5,809 bases of DNA. Source: JAGOPO01 sp038065515. GTDB taxonomy: Bacteria > Patescibacteriota > Minisyncoccia > 2-02-FULL-40-12 > GWA2-44-9. Positions 1-5,066 of the stretch are shown in pieces. The notes under the pieces were generated by a model, which saw only the letters and a program-made list of their open reading frames with translations, made no database searches and had not been told where the DNA came from. Every line of letters starts with the position of its first letter. The first letter of the stretch is position 1. The stretch spans positions 1-5,809 of the forward strand of contig JBBTQV010000027.1 in assembly GCA_038065515.1 (NCBI GenBank). The letters are read 5' to 3'. The position numbers were made by a program, and so were the translations under genes.

Positions 1-1493
1 GACACCTCGCCGAACCGTTCGAGGTTCATAATGTCATCGATTTTCAGCGAGTAAAGGTCAGCCGCATCCTGCACAAAGCCGGCATCCATCAGTGCGTCAA
101 TGATTTTCGGACCGACGCCGTCAATATTCATCGCGTTGCGGCCGACGAAGTGGTAGATGGCTTCGCGCTTCTTGGCAGGGCAATCGCTGTTGCCGCACTT
201 GAATGCGACCTGCTCCGGGTCTTTCTGCACCGGCTCTCCGCAGATGGGACAGCGTTTCGGCATATGAAATACTTTTTCTTTGCCCGTCCGCAGTTCGGAA
301 AGCACCTTGATAATATCCGGAATGACATCCCCCGCCCTGCCGACGATGACCGTGTCGCCGATTTTCACCCCCAACCGGGCAATCTCATCCATGTTGTGCA
401 GTGTCGCACGGGAGACCGTTGTGCCGCCGATATTCACCGGTTGCAAAACAGCCACCGGCGTCAGCACGCCCGTGCGCCCCACTTGCACAATGATATCTTC
501 GACGATGGTTTGCGCTTGCCTCGGAGCGAACTTGAATGCGATGGCGCCGCGCGGCGCTTTGCCGACAATGCCGACGAGACGGTAGGTATCGTTGTCGTTG
601 ACCGAAATCACCGTTCCGTCGAATTCATAATCCAACGAATCGCGCTTTGCCTCCCATTCGTGATAGAACGCGAATACCTCTTCCGTATTGGATGCCACGC
701 GACCATGCGGGTTCACCGCCAGCCCCCACTGGCGCAGCGCATCGTATTCCGCTTTGTGAGACTCAAATGCGCCGCCATAGGTACCGTCGATGCCGACAAT
801 GCTGTACGCATAAAATGAGAGCTTGCGGCCGGCAGTAACCGAAGGGTCCAGCTGACGAATGGTCCCCGCCGCAAGATTGCGCGGATTCGCATGCGTTTTT
901 TGACCGGCACGCTCAAGCTCCTTGTTGATCCGCTCGAACTCGCTCTTCTTCAGGAATACTTCCCCGCGCACGAGTAGGAGCGTCGGGATTTTTCGCTCAT
1001 CGGAACGCAACCGGAGCGGAACCGCATCCACGGTGCGGATATTCTGTGTGACATCCTCCCCCGTCATCCCGTCCCCGCGGGTGGATGCCTGCACAAGCAG
1101 TCCGTCTTCATAGCGCAACTCGACGGCAAGTCCATCCATTTTCAGGTCGCAGTAATACTCGCCCTTGTACGGGTGGCCTAGAATATTCTCCAGCCGCTGG
1201 AGCCAGTCACGTATATCATCTTCTGAAAAGGCATCGTTGAGAGAAATCATCCGGCCCGGATGCGGTACTTTCGTGAACCCTTCCAATGGTTTCCCCGCGA
1301 CGCGTTGCGTCGGCGAGTCGGGCGTCACGAGATCGGGGTATTGCTGTTCCAAATCGAACAGCTCCTTTTTCAGGGAATCCAGCGCATCATCGGAAATCGA
1401 AAACTTGTCGAGCACATGATACTCGTACCGGTAGTGGTTGATGAGCGTGCGTAATTTCCCGATGCGTTCTCTGGCTTGGGTCTTATCCATCAT
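1..1493 (-). CDS. ligA: NAD+-dependent DNA ligase LigA, 3'-truncated by the window edge
   Basis: LigA seals nicks in DNA using NAD+ as adenylate donor, in replication and repair. The frame is open for 497 codons and continues past position 1. The E. coli enzyme has 671 residues, so the rest of the HhH domain and any BRCT domain lie outside. Visible in order: domain Ia with YEYHV (Y25, H26); nucleotidyltransferase motif I, LKMDG, with adenylated lysine K118; RGDGMTGED (139-147); RGEVF (E178); motif IV FDGTVIS (D292); motif V AFKFA (K321); OB-fold start VGRTGVLTPVAV; Zn finger C415, C418, C433, C438; start of HhH. Three positions differ from E. coli LigA as I recall it: L38 for Y35, D116 for E113, S297 for K290. 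The start ATG at 1493 overlaps the toxin stop in ATGA; a second ATG at 1490 is possible. No Shine-Dalgarno motif is visible. Confidence 0.97.
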   Translation of the reverse strand, partial: MMDKTQARERIGKLRTLINHYRYEYHVLDKFSISDDALDSLKKELFDLEQQYPDLVTPDSPTQRVAGKPLEGFTKVPHPGRMISLNDAFSEDDIRDWLQRLENILGHPYKGEYYCDLKMDGLAVELRYEDGLLVQASTRGDGMTGEDVTQNIRTVDAVPLRLRSDERKIPTLLLVRGEVFLKKSEFERINKELERAGQKTHANPRNLAAGTIRQLDPSVTAGRKLSFYAYSIVGIDGTYGGAFESHKAEYDALRQWGLAVNPHGRVASNTEEVFAFYHEWEAKRDSLDYEFDGTVISVNDNDTYRLVGIVGKAPRGAIAFKFAPRQAQTIVEDIIVQVGRTGVLTPVAVLQPVNIGGTTVSRATLHNMDEIARLGVKIGDTVIVGRAGDVIPDIIKVLSELRTGKEKVFHMPKRCPICGEPVQKDPEQVAFKCGNSDCPAKKREAIYHFVGRNAMNIDGVGPKIIDALMDAGFVQDAADLYSLKIDDIMNLERFGEV

Positions 1494-1918
1494 GATGGCA
1501 ATGATATCAAATGGGACCGAATAAACGATTCAATGCCCGCGAGAATGGTTTCCCGTTTATCCGGAAAGCTTCCGGCAACTTGGATCGAGAATGTATAGAG
1601 CTTATCTTGAGGAGCCCGAAGCCATTTACGATTCTTGTGTAACAGCACCAACAGCGTTGTCATTGCAATGCGTTTGTTCCCATTCTGAAACGGATGGTTC
1701 TTGATCATCAAATAAAAGAGGTTCGCCGCCTTTCGAATCAGCCCCTGATAGAGGTATTTCTTTTCATATTTCTGGAACGGCGTCGCGAGACAACTCTCCA
1801 GAATATCGGGAAACCTGGTACCGAATGACGGAATCGGCTCGTCCCATTCCATCAAGCGCTGCGCAAGATGAAATGCGATATGTTCTACATCGGCTAGCTT
1901 CAGTTCTTTCGGTCTCAT
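1490..1918 (-). CDS. Fic/Doc (death-on-curing) family toxin
   Basis: This 142-residue protein carries the Fic signature HPFQNGNKRIA at residues 75-85, with catalytic H75 and F77, N79 at the usual acidic position, and N81, K82, R83. The NKR form matches P1 Doc (HxFxxANKR) rather than the AMP-transferring Fic form GNGR. Doc phosphorylates EF-Tu and so blocks translation; by analogy this one may be a kinase-type toxin, which is inference. The upstream flap segment ESCLATPFQKY (41-51) and length also fit Doc (126 residues in P1). No (S/T)xxxE(G/N) autoinhibitory helix is apparent, consistent with control by a separate partner. It overlaps the upstream HTH gene by 4 nt (ATGA, 1915-1918) and the downstream ligA by 4 nt (1490-1493), so all three are probably translated from one message. 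No clear ribosome binding site is seen. Confidence 0.92.
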   Translation of the reverse strand: MRPKELKLADVEHIAFHLAQRLMEWDEPIPSFGTRFPDILESCLATPFQKYEKKYLYQGLIRKAANLFYLMIKNHPFQNGNKRIAMTTLLVLLHKNRKWLRAPQDKLYTFSIQVAGSFPDKRETILAGIESFIRSHLISLPS

Positions 1919-2172
1919 TCTTTGCCCAGTCGCCGGAGCACCTCCCCATATTCGGCGACTGCTTTATCGACGCCAGATTCAACCTCTTTGCGCCGCTCCG
2001 GATTCAAAACTTTTCCGGCAGCTTCAAGAATGTCTTTTCTTGAAATGAGGTAATTCCGACCGAATTTTTCGGCTCTTATTTTCCCTTCTTTGATTTTTTG
2101 GAATACCGCGATGCGACTCACTCCAAGCACTTTTGCAGCCTCCGCGGTTGTATAATAATCTGTCGGTTTCAT
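1915..2172 (-). CDS. Small helix-turn-helix DNA-binding protein, probable antitoxin/autorepressor of the Fic/Doc pair
   Basis: An 85-residue protein. Residues 6-50 (YYTTAEAAKVLGVSR through LISRKDI) form a winged HTH of the excisionase/MerR type (HTH_17 family): AEAAKVLGVSR is the turn region and the basic stretch KIRAEKFGR leads into the wing. The C-terminal part, roughly 60-85, is charged and probably helical (VDKAVAEYGEVLRRLGKE); such tails in antitoxins usually bind and neutralise the toxin, but that is inference here. It stands where Phd stands in the phd-doc operon, first gene with a 4-nt overlap into the toxin, yet its HTH is not a Phd-type domain. The ATG at 2172 lies only 6 nt after a -10-like hexamer, suggesting a leaderless message. 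The promoter is surrounded by inverted repeats that it could bind. A plain transcription factor role is the alternative. Confidence 0.85.
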   Translation of the reverse strand: MKPTDYYTTAEAAKVLGVSRIAVFQKIKEGKIRAEKFGRNYLISRKDILEAAGKVLNPERRKEVESGVDKAVAEYGEVLRRLGKE

Positions 2173-2178
2173 GCAAAA

Positions 2179-2206
2179 ATAGTAGCATAAAACCTCAAAA
2201 AATCAA
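2179..2206 (-). promoter_or_regulatory. Promoter of the HTH-Doc-ligA operon, likely leaderless
   Basis: On the minus strand TTGATT (2206-2201, 4 of 6 matches to TTGACA) is followed after 16 nt by TACTAT (2184-2179, 5 of 6 matches to TATAAT). Only 6 nt separate the -10 from the ATG at 2172, so transcription would start at or next to the A of the start codon. The -35 lies inside the terminator stem of the upstream pilus operon and the -10 overlaps an outer inverted-repeat arm. Confidence 0.6.
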
Positions 2207-2236
2207 AACTTAACATAGGTAAAGTTTTGATGCTAC
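2181..2236. repeat. Nested inverted repeats around the HTH promoter (candidate operator)
   Basis: Outer arms AGTAGCAT (2181-2188) and ATGCTACT (2229-2236) are exact reverse complements. Inside lies the independent 10-bp pair 2202-2211 / 2222-2231. The two palindromes have different centres (about 2208 and 2216) and cover the -10 and the -35 respectively. A dimeric HTH protein encoded just downstream is the obvious candidate ligand. The outer right arm also overlaps the last codons and stop of the PilX-like gene. Confidence 0.5.
2197..2231 (-). terminator. Intrinsic terminator of the pilus operon
   Basis: Read on the minus strand, a perfect 10-bp stem ATCAAAACTT / AAGTTTTGAT (2231-2222 with 2211-2202) encloses a 10-nt loop and runs directly into a run of Ts (2202-2197). 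It begins immediately after the PilX-like stop codon at 2233. The stem is AT-rich, so termination may be incomplete. The same sequence contains the -35 of the next operon and could double as an operator. Confidence 0.65.
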
Positions 2237-2607
2237 TGGCTGATTTCCAGTGAGCGGCGTACGCCGCGGTAGGTACCCGTGGCGCGGAATTGAAATGATG
2301 TACTTCCCAGCGTTGCGCAATTATCAGTTACATCCGGCGTACCCGCCGCCAAATTGACGACGGTATAGGTCGCCGAGTTAGCAAACTCCATCGCGGGCTG
2401 ATCGCTGTTCTGACGGGCTTCAAAAAGACATTTCTCGGCAGCGCTGTCGGCGGCGTAGAGGGCCACAACCGAGTCCCGGGCCGCGACTGCGCTTTTGAGT
2501 TTTCCCAGAAACAGCGAATTGAGCGTCAAACCGATGGCCAACATCGAGGACATGGTGAGCATGGCGTAGATGAGAATGGAGCCCCGTTGCCTGGTGTGCA
2601 TCGTCAT
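2233..2607 (-). CDS. PilX-like minor pilin
   Basis: A 124-residue protein and the last gene of the pilus operon. After a short basic leader (MTMHTRQRG, G9) comes the hydrophobic segment SILIYAMLTMSSMLAIGLTL (10-29). It lacks the glutamate at mature position +5 that most type IV pilins carry, as PilX and GspK families also tend to. The following AARDSVVALYAADSAAEKCLFEA region (42-64) has the YAADSxAE pattern typical of PilX-type proteins. Cysteines at 60 and 97 could pair. In known pili PilX acts with PilV, PilW and FimT in the minor-pilin complex that primes assembly and sits at the tip. The start overlaps the PilW-like stop by 4 nt (ATGA, 2604-2607); an internal ATG two codons later is possible. 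The family call rests on these motifs and gene order. Confidence 0.78.
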   Translation of the reverse strand: MTMHTRQRGSILIYAMLTMSSMLAIGLTLNSLFLGKLKSAVAARDSVVALYAADSAAEKCLFEARQNSDQPAMEFANSATYTVVNLAAGTPDVTDNCATLGSTSFQFRATGTYRGVRRSLEISQ

Positions 2608-3140
2608 TGTGAAAAATCAACGGACAAATCACGCGAGATGATCGTGGTCTGCAACGATACCGAATTCACCGAACGCCCGGCCGTCGTCTGTAGTGTTATG
2701 GGAATTGTCACTCGTGTCTGTTGTCCGTCGGTTCCCGATCCGCTCACGCAAAACGCAAACGATGAAATATCGACATCGGCAGATGTAATCTGTTCCCCAT
2801 TGCGGGTGATGATTCCGGTCGCAGACGGCCGGCTATACTCATAGCTCACCGTACCGTTCACGGGGTGTTGGATAACCAGTTTGTTCGTGGTCTGCGGATC
2901 CACCGGGTTGCACGAGGTGTCTCCGCCGGTGATGGTGCTGACGCGGACTTCACGCGTAATCGATTCGAGCACATACAGGGCATTCTCCTGAATCTTCTGA
3001 ATGCCTGACGCCCGGCGTTGCATGTCCAACGCCTGCAGGAACAGACCGCTGACACCGGTCACGACGAAGGCGAAAATGCTCGCCGCAACGAGCAGTTCGA
3101 TGAGCGAGAAGCCGGATTGTTTGTTTTGGTGCGGGGTCAT
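2604..3140 (-). CDS. PilW/PulJ-like minor pilin
   Basis: A 178-residue prepilin. The leader MTPHQNKQSG ends at G10 and the mature part starts FSLIELLVAASIFAFVV, giving the class III cleavage site with glutamate at +5 (E15). Residues 33-68 (LFLQALDMQRRASG, ENALYVLESITREVR) match the amphipathic N-terminal helix of PilW/PulJ proteins, in which a bifunctional run of hydrophobics is followed by RxVR. The remaining part is Ser/Thr-rich and likely beta-structured, with C77 and C131 as a possible disulfide. It should be processed by the PilD encoded in the same operon and join the tip/priming complex. It overlaps its upstream and downstream neighbours by 4 nt each. No Shine-Dalgarno sequence precedes the ATG, so translation probably depends on coupling. 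It could alternatively be named a general pseudopilin. Confidence 0.85.
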   Translation of the reverse strand: MTPHQNKQSGFSLIELLVAASIFAFVVTGVSGLFLQALDMQRRASGIQKIQENALYVLESITREVRVSTITGGDTSCNPVDPQTTNKLVIQHPVNGTVSYEYSRPSATGIITRNGEQITSADVDISSFAFCVSGSGTDGQQTRVTIPITLQTTAGRSVNSVSLQTTIISRDLSVDFSQ

Positions 3141-3649
3141 TTGGTCCAGTCAAATAGATGATACTCAACAACGACCGACTTCGGGATTGAACGCTCGGCC
3201 CAGGTAACTTCACTGTTCACCACAAGCTCGGCATCGGTCGCCCCCGGCACAATCGTAATCTTCCGGCTGAACGGCGAGTCGGTTCCAGTCGTGTGCTGAT
3301 AGAGCCCAGAAGTTGTATCCCGCTTCATCGGCAATGTTGTTTTCACGGGCGTCAGCGATGAAGAATCCCATGCGACTTGGCACCCCTGCGCGCAGAGGGT
3401 GAGCCCCGTATCGAACGGCTGGCCCGCGAACCAATTCGCGTCGCGCAGGGCACGGACAATCTCAACGCCTTCCTGCGCAAGATTCGACGCGATGAGCGAG
3501 TTCCGGATACGGCCGGATAGTCTGATGGCATCCGTCGCGAGAATAAATGTTGGCACCAGAGCCGTCGACAGCAATACAAGAGACACGAGCGCCTCCACAA
3601 GCGTGAATCCGGCTTCACGGCTATTGTATTTGTCCTGATGTCGTGACAT
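3137..3649 (-). CDS. PilV-like minor pilin
   Basis: A 170-residue prepilin. Leader MSRHQDKYNSREAG ends at G14; the mature start FTLVEALVSLVLLSTALVP carries E19 at +5, and the EALVS pattern is typical of PilV/GspI. Residues 55-73 (SNLAQEGVEIVRALRDANW) form the conserved helix end often seen in PilV-like proteins of small CPR-type pilus loci. C86 and C90 are close together (CAQGC). The rest has no recognisable domain and is likely a beta-rich globular head. The start codon lies 29 nt inside the preceding GspH-like gene, and no other ATG, GTG or TTG lies in frame before the leader, so the overlap looks real. The stop overlaps the next start in ATGA. The function is inferred from family and order: part of the pilus priming/tip complex. 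Confidence 0.85.
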   Translation of the reverse strand: MSRHQDKYNSREAGFTLVEALVSLVLLSTALVPTFILATDAIRLSGRIRNSLIASNLAQEGVEIVRALRDANWFAGQPFDTGLTLCAQGCQVAWDSSSLTPVKTTLPMKRDTTSGLYQHTTGTDSPFSRKITIVPGATDAELVVNSEVTWAERSIPKSVVVEYHLFDWTK

Positions 3650-4238
3650 TGATTTGCCGGCAATCCGCAGAAGGACATGATACGGTCCCCTTTCGTCGGA
3701 CGATAATCGTGGCTTTCGCGTTTGTACTTACTCCATCGATATATGTTTTTGGATCAGGCGGTTCAAAGAAAATATCCGGAGCGGGCATAGCGATTTCAAG
3801 TACGGAATTTGAAATGAAACTCTCCCGGACTTTTTCACTTTCGCCATCGACATATACATAGTTCTTGGATATGCAGGCAACCGGATCAGATGCCGGACCG
3901 GCATAGACGATAGAGCCCGTATCTTCAAAATGAATTCCGTAACCGCACCGCGAGGAGCCACCCTTGGTTCCGAACAGTGCGCCGGAAAGCGCCATGGATT
4001 GTGCCTCCCGTATGGCATCCTTTACTATCAGCGTAGTCTGATTCAAATCCGTACGCGTGCGTGAAAAATTCGCAATCAAGAGGCCGGTGATGATGACCGT
4101 GATACTGACAACTACGAGCACTTCAATGAGAGTGAAGCCATCATGCCACGAATCTACGAATCTGACACGAATGCTACGAATGAAATTCCGTATTCGTGGT
4201 ATTCGGATTGATTTGTAGATTTGTAGGTTGTAGGACAT
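3621..4238 (-). CDS. GspH/FimT-like pseudopilin with an unusual repeat-encoded leader
   Basis: A 205-residue prepilin. The mature part starts at F35: FTLIEVLVVVSITVIITGLL, with G34 at -1 and E39 at +5. The following VKDAIREAQSMALSG (76-90) is the GspH/FimT helix pattern, and the C-terminal part is beta-rich with cysteines near SSRCGYG, VACISK and VSCPSADC. GspH/FimT proteins take part in the minor-pilin complex; FimT can also bind DNA during uptake, which cannot be judged here. The leader is 33 residues before the glycine, much longer than in its neighbours (9-17), and Arg-rich (IRIPRIRNFIRSIRVRF). It is encoded by a short repeat block, and no other standard start codon lies in frame before the glycine. 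Its ATG overlaps the pilD stop by 1 nt (TGATG), which supports this start. Confidence 0.85.
   Translation of the reverse strand: MSYNLQIYKSIRIPRIRNFIRSIRVRFVDSWHDGFTLIEVLVVVSITVIITGLLIANFSRTRTDLNQTTLIVKDAIREAQSMALSGALFGTKGGSSRCGYGIHFEDTGSIVYAGPASDPVACISKNYVYVDGESEKVRESFISNSVLEIAMPAPDIFFEPPDPKTYIDGVSTNAKATIIVRRKGTVSCPSADCRQINVTTSGQIQ
4146..4233. repeat. Short-repeat block (ACGAAT and ATTTGTAG units) inside the GspH-like leader
   Basis: ACGAAT occurs four times on the plus strand (4148, 4156, 4167, 4176), arranged as an imperfect tandem: CACGAATCTACGAAT at 4147-4161 and CACGAATGCTACGAAT at 4166-4181. The inverse ATTCGT follows at 4192, and CCACGAAT (4146-4153) is the exact reverse complement of ATTCGTGG (4192-4199). 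Next to it ATTTGTAG is repeated at 4211-4218 and 4219-4226, followed by GTTGTAG at 4227-4233. The block therefore has the look of an intergenic palindromic element, but it is translated as the leader of the pilin. Confidence 0.75.
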
Positions 4239-4996
4239 CAGACCATAGGAGTGAACAGTCCACTGATAAAAGCGAACGGGCCGGGCAATATCATGGCAAC
4301 GATGGCGGTGGCGACCCAGAACGAGCCGAACGGCAGTGCGGTCTGCATATTCGCCCGTTTGGCAAGTATCAGAGCCACACCGACAAACGCGCCTGACCAG
4401 ATAGCAATCAGCGTAACGCCAACCGCGACGGGATAGCCGAACAGTACGCCGATGACGAACGCCAGCTTTACATCACCCAATCCGAGCCAGCGGCCGCGGG
4501 ACACCAGATACAGCAGTCCCAGAAAACCGGCAAGCAGTGCTCCGGTTGCGAATGTGTTGACCAGTTGGTCCGGCCGTTGCGTCACCAGCCGCGCTCCCGC
4601 AACAATGAATAAGGGCAGTAAAATGACATCGGGCAGAACGCGGTGTTTCAGGTCGAAGAAAAACAACGATACCAGCGCAAACAGCACGAGATAATCGATA
4701 CCATACCACAGCGATGGGACGCCGTAGCGGAATGCGTAGAGACCCAATACGCCCGCCATCGTGAGTTCCAGCACGGGGTACAACTTCGCTATCGGCGCAT
4801 GGCAATAGTGGCACTTGCCGCCAAGCACCAGCCAGCTAACCAACGGGACCAAATCAAACCATGCCAACGCATGATGGCACTGCGGGCACTGCGACCTCCC
4901 CGTGGCGACGCCGCGCCAGTGTGGCCAGCGGTCCAACAGCACGCTCAAAAAGCTGCCCGACAGAAGCCCTACCAGAACTGCGATGAGTGTTGTCAT
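4238..4996 (-). CDS. pilD: Prepilin peptidase PilD (type IV prepilin leader peptidase, A24 family)
   Basis: This 252-residue inner-membrane aspartic protease cleaves the leader after the glycine of prepilins; family members with the N-terminal domain also methylate the new N-terminus. Visible: a first membrane segment (residues 2-21); the cytoplasmic Zn-type motif CPQC (C37, C40) and CHYC (C62, C65); catalytic D115 in FFFDLKHRVLPD; and catalytic D175 in GLGDVKL. Several further hydrophobic segments fill the rest, ending with LPFGSFWVATAI (221-232), a conserved PilD feature. Length is normal for the family and all key residues are present. It should process all five pilins of this locus. The ATG at 4996 is only 8 nt after a TATAAT box. 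The stop overlaps the start of the GspH-like gene (TGATG), so expression of peptidase and minor pilins is coupled. Confidence 0.96.
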   Translation of the reverse strand: MTTLIAVLVGLLSGSFLSVLLDRWPHWRGVATGRSQCPQCHHALAWFDLVPLVSWLVLGGKCHYCHAPIAKLYPVLELTMAGVLGLYAFRYGVPSLWYGIDYLVLFALVSLFFFDLKHRVLPDVILLPLFIVAGARLVTQRPDQLVNTFATGALLAGFLGLLYLVSRGRWLGLGDVKLAFVIGVLFGYPVAVGVTLIAIWSGAFVGVALILAKRANMQTALPFGSFWVATAIVAMILPGPFAFISGLFTPMV

Positions 4997-5004
4997 GCTT
5001 CCCC

Positions 5005-5013
5005 ATTATAGCA
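5005..5013 (-). promoter_or_regulatory. Extended -10 promoter for pilD and the minor pilins, likely leaderless
   Basis: The minus strand reads TGCTATAAT (5013-5005), a perfect TGn extended -10 plus consensus hexamer, with no good -35 at 16-18 nt upstream. The ATG of pilD follows after 8 nt (5004-4997), so the transcript would start within about 3 nt of the start codon. The TGC is also the last 3 nt of the hairpin at 5011-5053. Confidence 0.6.
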
Positions 5014-5053
5014 GAAGACCCGCATCCGCCAGTTGGCGGGGCGGGTCTTCTGC
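5011..5053 (-). terminator. Strong hairpin between the pilin gene and pilD, probable terminator or RNA-end structure
   Basis: The outer arms GCAGAAGACCCGC and GCGGGTCTTCTGC pair perfectly over 13 bp. A small asymmetric internal loop leads to an inner CCGCC/GGCGG stem with an AACT loop, 18 bp in all. It begins 13 nt after the pilin stop codon. No T run follows on either strand (the minus strand continues TATAATGGGG), so it is not a textbook intrinsic terminator. It may be a weak terminator or may protect the 3' end of the pilin mRNA, which would lower downstream expression relative to the pilin. Confidence 0.6.
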
Positions 5054-5066
5054 GTTCAACGCGCAA

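Noticed and set aside
150..818. A 222-codon open frame on the plus strand
   Set aside because: It lies wholly antisense to ligA, whose frame carries all the ligase motifs; the plus-strand translation is rich in His, Arg and Cys with no recognisable domain, as expected for a shadow.
1..1493. Possible frameshift in ligA
   Set aside because: The frame was followed by codon position from the ATG at 1493 to position 3 with motif spacing matching E. coli LigA throughout; no break was found.
2233..2607. Missing +5 glutamate in the PilX-like protein taken as a defect
   Set aside because: PilX- and GspK-type minor pilins commonly lack this residue, so it supports the family call rather than showing decay.
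4146..4233. Short direct repeats considered as a CRISPR array
   Set aside because: Units are only 6-16 bp with spacing of a few bases and no uniform spacers; the block is a short-repeat or palindromic element.
4643..5011. A 122-codon open frame on the plus strand
   Set aside because: It is antisense to pilD, which has all catalytic residues in the minus frame.
5011..5053. Hairpin considered as a tRNA, riboswitch or inverted-repeat end of an insertion sequence
   Set aside because: It is a single simple hairpin with a 4-nt tip loop, no cloverleaf, no partner copy in the window and no transposase gene.
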